DNA of 64,000 nucleotides from Bacteroidota bacterium (GCA_017303905.1 JAFLBH010000003.1:186001-250000); one strand, 5' to 3'; counted from the stretch's first letter, positions 15,105 through 24,892 are shown. The notes: generated by a model from the sequence alone, not told the origin. Numbers and translations are program-made.

Positions 15105-17261
15105 TTAAAACGGTAAGTGCATATAACCGTATTTCCAAAGCAAGTACAATACACCACCCACTAAGGCTGAAATAATTAAAATAGCCGGAAGGATTGGACG
15201 TTTCTTTTTCGTGAACGGATCGTTTAAATTAATTTTTGCACCTGCAGGTAAAGTTGCTAAATGCGTTAATACATTTCCAAATTGAATATTTACGTTTGCC
15301 TGTGCATTAATAGCCCATCCGTTTGCATCTAAGATTGGTGCTAAATTGCGTTTGCGTAATTTCAAAAAAGCAATGATCATACTTGGACCTGATATCAATA
15401 AAATTATTCCAAGAACCGCAATTGGCATTTGCCACCATTTTAATCCGATAAATCCGGCAATGGCAGAACCAATTGCAGAACCAATCGCACCAACCGCTAA
15501 GCCAATAGCGGCGAAAATCCCAACAAACTTTCCGATATCGAATGGTTGTGGCGCGGGCTTCTCCGCTTTTTTTGCTTCCTCAACTTTTGCAGGCACACCT
15601 TCCACACTCTTCATCATGTCTCCTGTTACCTTTTCATCCTGACTTGCGGCAAATTTATTTACTTGCGTTTCAATGAATCTTGAAACCTTTCTGTAAGGGG
15701 AAAAGAAAGCCTGGCGAATACTAATGGGATTGTCTACAATTTTAATCACAGTTGCGTCCCAATCCATGCTATTTCTATCATAAAACAACGCATTTCTTCC
15801 TACCACTAAATTATCAATATCGCCATTTGTTAGAGCAGCAACAATCGTCATCTTTTCATTGGTAGAACGGCTGGTACAATCACAATAAATTAAAAACATA
15901 CCACTAAAGGAAACCATCGTACCGTGCTTTGGCATATCGCTTACCTTAATACACAAATCGCAACTACGTTGATCAATGTATAAAGTTCCAGCCTGGAAAA
16001 TGGCTTTTTGTCCCGGCATGTAAAAATCATAGAAAGTCACAAAGTTTTTAAGCAGCGTAAAAATATCGCGATGATAGCGCACCATTTGATCCACTAAAAA
16101 AATATTATTCGCTTCCGCTTCTACCGCTTTATCTTGCGCAATCAAATCAGTTAATTTAGTTTTCGCATCACTGCCGAGAATAGCGCGTACTCTTTCCAAT
16201 CCCAATTTTTCTACTTTAGCGCCTTCCTTTTCAGATTTCCATCCCGCATAAGCTGTAAACGAATTCACGATAATATTCCAATCCTCTTCACTTAAATTAG
16301 ATTTGCCTTGTAATAATTTAGAAACAACAAGACTTTTTAACTCATTTATTTTTGATTCCCATGCCGGATTTATTCCTGTAGCAAGTGGCAGAGATAATCC
16401 AGCCTCAATTTTTGCCAATGGATAAGCAGCAATTTCGTCTAAACACGTAGATAAATCTTTAGCGGTGATGCTTTCAACACGAGCAATTTGCAAGTTTAAA
16501 ACAGTAGTCGTTTGTGTATCGAAAGCAGCCAAACGACAACGTAAAAAATAATCATCAATTTTTGATTTAACCGACAAAAACAACTGATGTGCTTTTTCAG
16601 TATCCTCTCCATAAGGGAAAATCGCAGAAACATTCGCTTGCTTTTTTGCATACCATGCCGAGAATTTTTCGCACTCTGTAAAAAACTCGCTCAATAAAGC
16701 TTCATTAATTCCGGCTTCTCCTCCTCTATCGTGAATTTCGCCCACACATGCTATCATCTCTTTCACTAAGGCTTTTAAAGTATCATCCTCTGCAGTATCA
16801 GGCGTAATTACCCCATCGCCATTGAAACGCGTAGCAGCGAAGATTTTCTTAGTATCAGATGTCTCTTCAACTGTTAAAGCATTCGCATGGCCTTTACCCA
16901 AATTTTTTAAAATCACTTTTGCGGAAGCCAATAATGTTTTACCCAGCTCTGTTTGCTCGTTAATCGATGCTAACTGAAACACCTTTTCTTGCTTAATTAA
17001 ATCACCCGGATTTTTCAAAATGGAAGTAATCCACTTAACTGCCGCAATAATTTCAGGAACGCGGATTTGTCCGTCTTTATCTTTATCTATTAATTCTAAA
17101 GTTTTGTGATCAATTTCCAATCCCTTCACCGGACAGCTTAAGGCGGTCCAAAGCTTTGGATCGAGGTACTCAAGGTTAATTAAATCTGCACCTGTCTCAA
17201 TATTTACTCGCTTAACGCCCCCAACAGTTGAGAAGCTCCATACATGTTTATTCTGACTCAT
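15105..17261 (-). CDS. EF-hand-containing multi-domain membrane protein, unknown
   Basis: The 718-residue protein has no signal peptide. Near the N-terminus is a textbook EF-hand calcium loop, DKDKDGQIRVPE (residues 59-70: D1, D3, D5, G6, I8, E12). A second, degenerate copy, RFNGDGVITPDT at 145-156, has lost the first Asp. A long soluble region follows, including GTLYIDQRSCDLCIKVSDMP with a Cys-x-x-Cys at about 450. The C-terminus holds a Gly/Ala-rich hydrophobic stretch (GIFAAIGLAVGAIGSAIGSA..), a second segment (MPIAVLGIILLISG) and a last helix (ILPAILIISALVGGVLYLLW). It may be a calcium-responsive inner-membrane protein. I do not recognise a family. It is monocistronic, facing the DinB-like gene and divergent from pyrB. 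Confidence 0.75.
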   Translation of the reverse strand: MSQNKHVWSFSTVGGVKRVNIETGADLINLEYLDPKLWTALSCPVKGLEIDHKTLELIDKDKDGQIRVPEIIAAVKWITSILKNPGDLIKQEKVFQLASINEQTELGKTLLASAKVILKNLGKGHANALTVEETSDTKKIFAATRFNGDGVITPDTAEDDTLKALVKEMIACVGEIHDRGGEAGINEALLSEFFTECEKFSAWYAKKQANVSAIFPYGEDTEKAHQLFLSVKSKIDDYFLRCRLAAFDTQTTTVLNLQIARVESITAKDLSTCLDEIAAYPLAKIEAGLSLPLATGINPAWESKINELKSLVVSKLLQGKSNLSEEDWNIIVNSFTAYAGWKSEKEGAKVEKLGLERVRAILGSDAKTKLTDLIAQDKAVEAEANNIFLVDQMVRYHRDIFTLLKNFVTFYDFYMPGQKAIFQAGTLYIDQRSCDLCIKVSDMPKHGTMVSFSGMFLIYCDCTSRSTNEKMTIVAALTNGDIDNLVVGRNALFYDRNSMDWDATVIKIVDNPISIRQAFFSPYRKVSRFIETQVNKFAASQDEKVTGDMMKSVEGVPAKVEEAKKAEKPAPQPFDIGKFVGIFAAIGLAVGAIGSAIGSAIAGFIGLKWWQMPIAVLGIILLISGPSMIIAFLKLRKRNLAPILDANGWAINAQANVNIQFGNVLTHLATLPAGAKINLNDPFTKKKRPILPAILIISALVGGVLYLLWKYGYMHLPF

Positions 17262-17362
17262 AATTTCTGTTTTACAGAGGTAAATTTACTTAAAAGCCTT
17301 GTGGCTTGTTACAACACTTAATAACCTGTTAATTAAAATTTCGGGGTTGGGCATATTTTTAC

Positions 17363-17370
17363 TATATTTG
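17363..17370 (+). promoter_or_regulatory. -7 promoter element for pyrB
   Basis: TATATTTG matches TAnnTTTG, with TTTC (17339-17342) 20 bp upstream as a possible -33 box. The ATG at 17400 is 29 nt downstream. Confidence 0.5.
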
Positions 17371-17399
17371 ACTTTTGAAATCACAGTTTCAAAAAAGTA

Positions 17400-18329
17400 A
17401 TGAGCCATCTTAGCGTTAACCACCTCCTCGGAATTAAGCAAATCAACAAAAACGACATTGAATTAATCCTCAGTACTGCTAAAAATTTCAAGGAAGTCAT
17501 TAACCGTCCCATCAAAAAAGTTCCCTCATTACGCGACATTACAGTAGCCAACTTATTTTTCGAAAACTCAACACGCACCCGCTTATCTTTTGAACTTGCG
17601 CAAAAGCGTTTAAGCGCCGATATCGTTAACTTCTCCGCTTCTAACTCCTCTGTAAAAAAAGGAGAAACCTTAACGGATACCGTCAATAACATCTTAGCCA
17701 TGAAAGTGGATATGGTGGTGATGCGACACGCTAATCCGGGTGCAGCGGTTTTTTTAAGCAAAAAAATTAAAGCGAAAATTGTAAATGCCGGTGATGGAGC
17801 ACATGAACATCCTACGCAAGCTTTATTGGATGCTTTTTCGATGCAGGAAAAATTGGGTGACCTGAAAGGAAAAAAAGTAGTGATTGTTGGTGATATCCTT
17901 CACTCACGTGTAGCACTCTCCAATATCTTCTGCTTACAAAAACTAGGTGCAAAAGTAAAAGTATGCGGTCCACTTACCTTAATACCGCGCTACATTACCA
18001 GCTTAGGCGTAGAAGTTGAAACAGATTTAAGAAAAGCGTTGGAATGGTGCGATGTGGCGAACATGTTACGCATACAATTAGAGCGCCAGGATATAAAGTA
18101 CTTCCCAACTCTGCGCGAGTACTCGATGCTTTACGGCTTAAACAAAGAAATGTTAGATAGCCTGAAAAAGAAAATCATCATCATGCACCCGGGTCCAATT
18201 AACCGCGGTGTGGAAATTACCAGCGATGTGGCCGACAGCGACCAATCCATCATCTTAGAACAAGTTGAAAACGGAGTGGCAGTAAGAATGGCTGTGATGT
18301 TTTTACTGGCCGGAAGACAGGGTGATTAA
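17400..18329 (+). CDS. pyrB: Aspartate carbamoyltransferase catalytic subunit
   Basis: PyrB condenses carbamoyl phosphate with aspartate, the first committed step of pyrimidine synthesis. The 309-residue sequence has the carbamoyl-phosphate motif STRTR (residues 57-61), the 80s-loop SSVKKGET that reaches into the neighbouring active site (Lys86/87), HPTQALLDAF (137-146), VGDILHSRVALSN and HPGPINRGVE near the end. Length is normal. No pyrI regulatory subunit adjoins it, so it is probably an unregulated catalytic trimer. It is divergent from the EF-hand gene and overlaps the convergent asnB stop by 4 bp. Confidence 0.96.
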   Translation: MSHLSVNHLLGIKQINKNDIELILSTAKNFKEVINRPIKKVPSLRDITVANLFFENSTRTRLSFELAQKRLSADIVNFSASNSSVKKGETLTDTVNNILAMKVDMVVMRHANPGAAVFLSKKIKAKIVNAGDGAHEHPTQALLDAFSMQEKLGDLKGKKVVIVGDILHSRVALSNIFCLQKLGAKVKVCGPLTLIPRYITSLGVEVETDLRKALEWCDVANMLRIQLERQDIKYFPTLREYSMLYGLNKEMLDSLKKKIIIMHPGPINRGVEITSDVADSDQSIILEQVENGVAVRMAVMFLLAGRQGD

Positions 18330-20248
18330 TTAAACACCTTCCTCCACTTCACCAACACCCACCATTTGTAAAGTAATTTAATTTCATTGGCACCAGCAGT
18401 GCCGGATTCGAATTTTTGTTTGAGCACAGAAGTTTTCGCGAAAGTAAAATTCGCTGCTTCCACTTCTTCAAAAATAGTTTTGTAATTGCCACCTATCCAT
18501 TTATTCATAGGTGTTTCGAAACCCATTTTATCATAGCGGGCATAAATTTCATTTGGCAATTGATCCTTTACCGCTTCGCGTAATAAATATTTGGAAATGC
18601 CTTTCTGCATTTTACGATTTCCATTTATAGAGAACAGTAAATTGATTAATTCAATATCATCACTAAACGGTGTACGACTCTCCACACTGTGCCACATGCC
18701 ACAACGGTCTTCACATTTTAAAAAAGCCTTTAAGCGCGCGTCGGTAATATCATAAGCCAGCTGATGATTCACCTTGTCTAAATATTTAACCGGATTTACC
18801 GTCTCATATTTATGAATGAAGTCACTTGCAAAATAAGGCGCATTATTTTTTAAATAGGTATTGTAATTCGCTTTGATTTTTTCTTTGATGAATAAAGAAA
18901 AGGGAGAAGTTATGGTCTTTTTACTTTGACTCATATCACTAAGCATTCCAAAAACATTCCCATAACTCAGCATATAATTCCATTTGGCCACAAAGTGATG
19001 ATGATAGCCTGCAAACAATTCATCCGCGCCTTGTCCGTCTAACACCACCTTAATGTTATTTTGTTTGGCGAGTTCCATCACTTTATACTGTGCGTAAGTA
19101 CTCGTATCCCAAATCGGAACATCCTGTGAATACACCAGGGTTTCGAGTTCTTTCATTAAACCCTCTTCGTTTGGCTCAATCGTTTTATGAATTCCTTTAA
19201 CGTGTTTTGCCATTAAGTCGGCGAAGTAACTTTCATCGCCTTCTTTGTTTTTAAAAACAGAAGTAAAAAAGTAAACCGGATTTGACTGATTCTTGCTCAT
19301 CAAAGCTGCCAAGGCCGAGCTATCCACTCCGCCACTCAAACAAGAACCCACCGGTACATCACTCCGTAAACGTAAATTCACCGCGTTGACCAACTTTTCC
19401 CTTACCTGCGCGATAAGTTCATCGTTACTGAGTAAATCTGTTTCGTAATCGTAATCCGGCTCCAATTTAAAATAACGATACGTATGGGTTTGATTTGATT
19501 TAAGATTGTACATCAAATAATGTCCGGGCCACAATTCCTTTACGCCTTCGAAGAAATTATTTTCTTCGGGCTCCATACGGTTATTGATTAAATAATTGTG
19601 CAATGCCTTTTCATTCATCTCCGCTTTAATCAATCCGCTTTTTACAAAAGCTTTTTGCTCGCTCGCAAAGGCGAATACATTTTGATTATCCACGTAGTAA
19701 AAAGGCTTTACCCCAAAGCGATCACGGGCGCAAAACAGCTCATGCTTTTCCACATCATAGATGCAAAACGACCACATGCCGTTGAACTTTTCAAGACAAT
19801 CAACACCCCAGTTTTTATAGGCTTGCAATACCACTTCCGTATCGCTCGACGAAATAAATTTTACACCTTCAAGTTCCAATTCCTTTTTTAATTCGAGGTA
19901 ATTGTAAATCTCTCCGTTATAGGTTATCCAATATTTACCCTCATTCAAAGCCATGGGCTGATGACCAGTTTCACTTAAATCGATAATGGATAAACGGCGA
20001 TGCGCGAAGGCTAAGTTGAACTCTCCATTTACTTCAGAAATATTTTTTTGAGGAATATAATTAAGTTCGGAAGCCTTAAACGAAGGCGTATCCTTTGATG
20101 AAACCGGAATTGTAACGAAGTCGTTCGCCAATAAAAAACCTTCCCCATCCGGTCCGCGGTGTTTAATGCTTTGCGACATAGCATGAATGGTCTCTTTTAA
20201 ATTAAAAGTGACACTACGTTTTAAAGCTATTCCGGCAATTCCGCACAT
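18326..20248 (-). CDS. asnB: Asparagine synthase, glutamine-hydrolysing
   Basis: AsnB makes asparagine from aspartate, ATP and glutamine. The N-terminal nucleophile Cys2 follows the initiator (MCGIAGIA), and the class II glutaminase residues RRLSIIDLS and NGEIYNY (111-117) are present. The synthetase domain has the PP-loop SGGVDSS (305-311), VVLDGQGADELFAGYHHHF, and GMWHSVESRTPFSD. The total of 640 residues is at the upper end for the family; homologues of this length with such a C-terminus occur also in exopolysaccharide clusters, but nothing of that kind is nearby. It overlaps pyrB tail to tail by 4 bp and appears monocistronic. Confidence 0.92.
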   Translation of the reverse strand: MCGIAGIALKRSVTFNLKETIHAMSQSIKHRGPDGEGFLLANDFVTIPVSSKDTPSFKASELNYIPQKNISEVNGEFNLAFAHRRLSIIDLSETGHQPMALNEGKYWITYNGEIYNYLELKKELELEGVKFISSSDTEVVLQAYKNWGVDCLEKFNGMWSFCIYDVEKHELFCARDRFGVKPFYYVDNQNVFAFASEQKAFVKSGLIKAEMNEKALHNYLINNRMEPEENNFFEGVKELWPGHYLMYNLKSNQTHTYRYFKLEPDYDYETDLLSNDELIAQVREKLVNAVNLRLRSDVPVGSCLSGGVDSSALAALMSKNQSNPVYFFTSVFKNKEGDESYFADLMAKHVKGIHKTIEPNEEGLMKELETLVYSQDVPIWDTSTYAQYKVMELAKQNNIKVVLDGQGADELFAGYHHHFVAKWNYMLSYGNVFGMLSDMSQSKKTITSPFSLFIKEKIKANYNTYLKNNAPYFASDFIHKYETVNPVKYLDKVNHQLAYDITDARLKAFLKCEDRCGMWHSVESRTPFSDDIELINLLFSINGNRKMQKGISKYLLREAVKDQLPNEIYARYDKMGFETPMNKWIGGNYKTIFEEVEAANFTFAKTSVLKQKFESGTAGANEIKLLYKWWVLVKWRKVFN

Positions 20249-20343
20249 ATAAAGTTTCAGGTAATTTATAACGTATTAAATTATTTAATAGTATAAATCA
20301 CCGTTTGAATTTACGGCTTTTTACTGAAATTAAGGCTCACCCA

Positions 20344-22494
20344 TTACACTCTTACGCCAATCACCAGAATATCATCCACCTGCTCAGTGTTACTCTTCCA
20401 TTGGCTCATGAAGTTTTTAAGATAGTCGTGTTGTTCGTTAAGCGGAAGTGCGCTTATTTGTATGAATATTTCTTTGAGTCGCTTGGTAGTTAGTTTCTTT
20501 TGTTTCTCGCCTCCAAATTGATCGGCATAACCATCGGTAAACAGATACAACATATCTCCACTTTCAAATTCAAACTCATGTTCCTCAAAAATCTGATTAT
20601 CGGGTGTAAATCCTCCAATAGCGGTTTTTGTCGCGCGGATTTCTTCAATCTCGTTGCTGCTTTTTCTTTTAATCCAAAGCGGACGATTAGCACCGCTGTA
20701 CCAAATTCTATTTCCTTGCTTTTTGATAAGCGCAATATCCATTCCGTCGCGTGTGGCATCCTCCTTTGTGTTTTGTTTTAAGGCTCGTTTAATGTTTCGG
20801 TTCAATTCGCCGAGTATGCCTGCAGGCGAAGCCGACACGTTCAGCGACTTATCCAGATTTTCCTTCCCAAGCAAACTCATAAACGCACCCGGAACCCCAT
20901 GACCGGTACAATCGGCGGCGGCTAAAAGAGCAGGATTAAATGAAGCGGCGATGTTTTCCTCTTCCAGATTCTCTTCTTCATACAACCAATAAAAATCGCC
21001 GGCAACAATATCCTTTGGCTGATAATAAACGAAACTTTGAGGGAAGCTTTTATGGATATCCTCTTGAGGCGGAAGGATAGCCTCTTGAATGCGGCGAGCG
21101 TAATTAATGGAATCGAGAATTTCTTTCTTTTTCTCTTCAATAATTACATTTTGTACATGCAGTTTATCACGTTGCAATTCGACATGTTGCTTTTGCTGGG
21201 TTATTAAATCCTTCGCGCGCTGATTCTGACGATAACTTTTCAGTACCACAATCATTAATACAATTAATAAAGCTAATCCAACAGCGATGGCGATAATGGC
21301 CTGATTGCGCTTTTTAATTTCAGCATCCTGCAATTCTTTATCTTTCTCCAAATTCTGTATTTGTAAACTTTGCTTTTCGGTTTCATAAACTGTTTGCAAA
21401 TGAGCCATTGCTGAAGCATTTTCTCCTGTGAACAAAGAATCTTTCAGTGTTACAAATCTATCCTGGTATTCCTCCGATTCTCTTCCCTTTCCCAAATAGG
21501 CTTTTATGTTTGCCATGAGACGATATGTTAAGAGTAATTGCTGAAAGTTATCGGGTGTGGTTAACTTTAGAATCTCTTCTGATAGTTTTTCCGCCCCGCC
21601 ATAATCTCCGTCCTGCATTAACACATTGCTTAAATTATGCTTATACATTAAAGCTCCTTGTGTATCTCCTGCTCGTTGCGACAATTCAATCGCTTTTAGA
21701 TAATACACTCTACCCTCTTTCGTATGACCTAAGAGACGATGCATATACCCCATGTTGTTATATACCGCAGCAACCGTTAATGTATCACCGTATTGATAAT
21801 AGGTTTTAATTACTTCATCAAGTAATTGAAAGGCTAATTTGGATTGATTGTGCTTAATGTAATAAGAGGCTAACGCGGTTTTAGCATTTGCTGCACCATA
21901 ATCATCACCTACCTCGTTGCACAATTTTAAAGATTTTTCCGCATACACTTTTACCATGTCGAGTTGATTAAACTTTTCATAGAGCTGACTAATGTTATTA
22001 TATAACAAAGCCATTTTTGGTTTATCATTCAGCTTTTCAAAAATACTGAGCGCTTCCAGCGTTGCACTTAAAGCATTCTTCAAATCACCCGATTCGGTAT
22101 ATACGGCACCCATTTTTGCCAAGGAAGAACCCACCAAATCAATTCGATTTAATGTCTTTCGTATTTGTAAAGCTTTTTTATTATACACGAGAGAGGAATC
22201 GAACATACTCAACTTAAAAAAAGCGATGGCAATATCGTTACAAGCTTGTGCTTTGTAAACAGGTTTTAATTGGGAAGCTAATTGCAGTTCACGATAACCG
22301 ACATTCTTTGCCTTATTCGGATCGATTCTACTGTATAACCAATTAAGATCGGAGAGTGCCTGGAACTTTATGGTATCATGAGAAGTGCTTTCGGCAATCT
22401 TGTTTAAAGAATCAATTTGATGCTGGTCAGCCTGAGAGTAAACTGAAAACATCAATGAGAAAAACAATAAAGAAAAAAGCCATACCTTATTCAT
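20344..22494 (-). CDS. Periplasmic-TPR sensor with cytoplasmic SpoIIE-type phosphatase
   Basis: This 716-residue protein has a signal peptide/anchor (VWLFSLLFFSLMFSVYSQA), then about seven TPRs to residue 340 (SLAKMGAVYTESGDLKNAL, NNISQLYEKFNQLD and similar), a transmembrane helix (AIIAIAVGLALLIVLMIVVL at about 398-417), a coiled coil (KDLITQQKQHVELQRDKLHV) and a PP2C/SpoIIE serine phosphatase domain (about 460-716). The catalytic acidic residues are in place: VAGDFYW, ADCTGHGVPGAFMS, RDGMDIAL and FTDGYADQFGG. Such proteins usually control partner-switching by dephosphorylating an anti-sigma antagonist, but no STAS or anti-sigma gene is nearby. It is a common Bacteroidota architecture of unknown signal. 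Confidence 0.87.
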   Translation of the reverse strand: MNKVWLFSLLFFSLMFSVYSQADQHQIDSLNKIAESTSHDTIKFQALSDLNWLYSRIDPNKAKNVGYRELQLASQLKPVYKAQACNDIAIAFFKLSMFDSSLVYNKKALQIRKTLNRIDLVGSSLAKMGAVYTESGDLKNALSATLEALSIFEKLNDKPKMALLYNNISQLYEKFNQLDMVKVYAEKSLKLCNEVGDDYGAANAKTALASYYIKHNQSKLAFQLLDEVIKTYYQYGDTLTVAAVYNNMGYMHRLLGHTKEGRVYYLKAIELSQRAGDTQGALMYKHNLSNVLMQDGDYGGAEKLSEEILKLTTPDNFQQLLLTYRLMANIKAYLGKGRESEEYQDRFVTLKDSLFTGENASAMAHLQTVYETEKQSLQIQNLEKDKELQDAEIKKRNQAIIAIAVGLALLIVLMIVVLKSYRQNQRAKDLITQQKQHVELQRDKLHVQNVIIEEKKKEILDSINYARRIQEAILPPQEDIHKSFPQSFVYYQPKDIVAGDFYWLYEEENLEEENIAASFNPALLAAADCTGHGVPGAFMSLLGKENLDKSLNVSASPAGILGELNRNIKRALKQNTKEDATRDGMDIALIKKQGNRIWYSGANRPLWIKRKSSNEIEEIRATKTAIGGFTPDNQIFEEHEFEFESGDMLYLFTDGYADQFGGEKQKKLTTKRLKEIFIQISALPLNEQHDYLKNFMSQWKSNTEQVDDILVIGVRV

Positions 22495-22562
22495 AGAATA
22501 AAAGTATGGCTTTGATTGTTGTTTGGAAATACCCAGTAGCCCTTATTTTAGCGGTTTATTAA

Positions 22563-24251
22563 CTAAATGCCAATTTTCGAATTCACAATTTTTAAAATCT
22601 CTGCCTCCAGAGCAATGGTTTGTTCCTCAATTTTTTTACCCTTAGCAATGATATCATTTACGAAATTTTTATCATCATAACCGGTACCATTAATACGCAC
22701 ATTCATGTAAGCGCCTATGACAGCACTACGGGCACACAAGGCGCCAACACCTGCATCCGTCACTGAATTTGGATTCCCCATCTCAACCATTGCTTTTATA
22801 ACCTCCATACTTTCGTATGTGGTTTGCATGACTTTAAACGGAATTTCAATCGCAAATTTTGTTGCATCCTGAATTGCCTGAGTACGTATCTTCTTTTCTT
22901 CATCGGTTCCCTTCGGCAAACCAAAAGCCGTCATAATCATATTGAAAGCTGCAGTATCCTGATCCACCAATCGAATTAATTCGTCTTTGTAGTAATTTCC
23001 CTTTTCAGCCCAATTACTGAATTCTTCCCAACGATCATCCCATCCTTTTTTATGAGAACTCAAATTAGCTACCATAGTTGCTAAGGAAGCACCTAAACTT
23101 CCAACATAAGCAGAAATAGAACCTCCGCCCGGCGCCGGACTTTCACTCGCTGTTTCATTGGCAAAATCAACGAGTGTCATGCTTACCAATTTACTATCGG
23201 CCTTCTCCTTTAATAAATATTCAATAATACGCTCTTCCGGTTTAAAAGGCGCTAATTCATCCAAGCCCATTGATTTGATGGCAATTTTAATGAGTTCCTT
23301 TTCACTCACACCAATAGAACGCTTTTGTTTGCGCAGAAAATACTTTCCGGCATCTAACATAGCCTTCAAAGGAATTAATCCCACCAACTCAGAACCTGTT
23401 ACACGAATACCTCTTTCATTCGCTTTTTTACACACTTCGTCAAAAGCCACATGAACCGGCGTAATATTTATGTTTGTAAGATTCATGGAGATTTGAGCCA
23501 CACCGTATTCCTCGATAAACCAACCGATGGCCTTCACACTTTTCAATGAACCCGGAATTGATTTAGGCGTACCGTCCGGATTTGTGACAATTTTTCCTGT
23601 AACCGGATTTCCTTCACGCAAAACACGACCCGCTTCACGCACATCAAAAGCTATTGAATTGGCGCGACGTGTAGAAGTCGTATTTAAATTTACATTATAC
23701 GCCACTAAAAAATCGCGGGCACCAATAACCGTAGCACCGCGCTTGGCATCAAACTCAGCAGGACCAAAATCAGGTTTCCACTCCGGTAATTTTATTTTCT
23801 TGAAAAATCCTTCGTACTCACCTGCGCGTATAACGGAGAGATTATTGCGGCTTTTATCGGATTGGGCGGCTTCGTATAAGTAAACCGGGATTTTCAATTC
23901 TTCACCAACACGCTTACCTAATTTCTTCGCGTATTCGGCGGTTTCTTCCATGGAGATGTTACTAATAGGAATAAGCGGACAAACATCAGTGGCGCCCATT
24001 CGCGGATGTTCGCCTTTGTGTTTACTCATATCAATTAACTCACCGGCTTTTTTAATTGCCAAAAACGCCGCGTTTATAACGGCCTCCGGCTCTCCAACAA
24101 AAGTTACCACCGTACGATTGGTAGCTTTACCCGGATCGACGTTCAATAATTTCACGCCCTCAACACTTTCAATTTCGTTGGTAATTTGCTTAATGATATT
24201 CAAGTCGCGTCCTTCTGAAAAATTAGGAACGCATTCAATTAATTTTTTCAT
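22563..24251 (-). CDS. ftcD: Bifunctional glutamate formimidoyltransferase / formiminotetrahydrofolate cyclodeaminase
   Basis: The fused enzyme moves the formimino group of formiminoglutamate, from histidine breakdown, to tetrahydrofolate and then releases ammonia to give methenyl-THF. The N-terminal transferase domain (about 1-330) has MKKLIECVPNFSEGRD, the NVDPGKATNRTVVTFVG segment and the catalytic His82 in KGEHPRMGATD, the same number as in the mammalian enzyme. The C-terminal cyclodeaminase (about 350-562) starts with the FANETASESPAPGGGSISAY motif. The full-length fusion is intact. No hutHUI genes lie in the window, so histidine-degradation partners must be elsewhere. The start overlaps the stop of tag by 4 bp (ATGA). 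Confidence 0.93.
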   Translation of the reverse strand: MKKLIECVPNFSEGRDLNIIKQITNEIESVEGVKLLNVDPGKATNRTVVTFVGEPEAVINAAFLAIKKAGELIDMSKHKGEHPRMGATDVCPLIPISNISMEETAEYAKKLGKRVGEELKIPVYLYEAAQSDKSRNNLSVIRAGEYEGFFKKIKLPEWKPDFGPAEFDAKRGATVIGARDFLVAYNVNLNTTSTRRANSIAFDVREAGRVLREGNPVTGKIVTNPDGTPKSIPGSLKSVKAIGWFIEEYGVAQISMNLTNINITPVHVAFDEVCKKANERGIRVTGSELVGLIPLKAMLDAGKYFLRKQKRSIGVSEKELIKIAIKSMGLDELAPFKPEERIIEYLLKEKADSKLVSMTLVDFANETASESPAPGGGSISAYVGSLGASLATMVANLSSHKKGWDDRWEEFSNWAEKGNYYKDELIRLVDQDTAAFNMIMTAFGLPKGTDEEKKIRTQAIQDATKFAIEIPFKVMQTTYESMEVIKAMVEMGNPNSVTDAGVGALCARSAVIGAYMNVRINGTGYDDKNFVNDIIAKGKKIEEQTIALEAEILKIVNSKIGI

Positions 24252-24817
24252 CGTTTGGTTGGTTTAATAAGTTCGTTATAACGTGGACAAGAAATTAAGT
24301 GATCGTTTACCATTCCTGCTGCCTGCATATAAGCGTAACAAATGGTAGTGCCACAAAATTTAAATCCGCGTTTTTTCATATCAGCAGCCATTTTATCCGA
24401 CTCCGGTGTAGAGGCCGGAATTTCATAGCTGAATTTATGTTTATTAATAATTGGTTTATAGTTTACAAATTGCCAGATGTAACGGTTAAAGGAGCCGAAT
24501 TCCTTTTGCACTTCCATAAACAATTTAGCGTTGGAAATAGCCGCTTCTACTTTTAATTTATTTTTAATAATACCGTCATCCTTCATCAAGCGAGCCACGT
24601 CCTTTTTAGTAAAAGCTGCTACTTTTTTGTAATTGAAGTTGGCAAATGCCTTTTTAAATCCTTTACGGCGGTGTAAAATAGTTTTCCAGCTTAATCCCGC
24701 CTGAAAGCTATCCAAAATAAGATATTCGAAATGTATTTTATCGTTTAAAACCGGCACGCCCCACTCTGTATCGTGGTATTTTTGCATTTGGTCGTCGCCT
24801 GTTGGCCAATCACACAT
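24248..24817 (-). CDS. tag: DNA-3-methyladenine glycosylase I
   Basis: Tag excises 3-methyladenine from alkylated DNA. The 189-residue protein shows the family's zinc snap, Cys2, His15, His173 and Cys177 (MCDW.., YHDTEWG, NDHLISC), and the HhH-type segments LILDSFQAGLSWKTILHRR and YAYMQAAGMVNDH; catalytic Glu is in the DTEWG motif. Length equals the E. coli enzyme. A TAAATTTG box lies 19 nt upstream, and the overlapping 4-bp junction with the downstream ftcD gene suggests co-transcription without an obvious metabolic reason. Together with the ATL protein at 3771 it is one of two alkylation-damage genes in this window. Confidence 0.94.
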   Translation of the reverse strand: MCDWPTGDDQMQKYHDTEWGVPVLNDKIHFEYLILDSFQAGLSWKTILHRRKGFKKAFANFNYKKVAAFTKKDVARLMKDDGIIKNKLKVEAAISNAKLFMEVQKEFGSFNRYIWQFVNYKPIINKHKFSYEIPASTPESDKMAADMKKRGFKFCGTTICYAYMQAAGMVNDHLISCPRYNELIKPTKR

Positions 24818-24836
24818 TTTATATGGTTTTGATAGC

Positions 24837-24844
24837 CAAATTTA
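24837..24844 (-). promoter_or_regulatory. -7 promoter element for tag-ftcD
   Basis: The minus strand reads TAAATTTG, with a TTTG at 24860-24863 (15-bp spacer, slightly short) as a possible -33 box. It partly overlaps the region used by the divergent ccmB promoter. Confidence 0.45.
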
Positions 24845-24877
24845 ATGGTTTTTTAATGGCAAATGCCATTTAAATAG

Positions 24878-24885
24878 TACTTTTG
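24878..24885 (+). promoter_or_regulatory. -7 promoter element for the ccm operon
   Basis: TACTTTTG matches TAnnTTTG. The ATG of ccmB (24893) is only seven bases further, predicting a leaderless or nearly leaderless transcript. Confidence 0.5.
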
Positions 24886-24892
24886 TTTAACA

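Noticed and set aside
18326..18329. 4-bp overlap of pyrB and asnB as a regulatory device
   Set aside because: Short tail-to-tail overlaps are common in compact genomes and carry no sign of regulation here.
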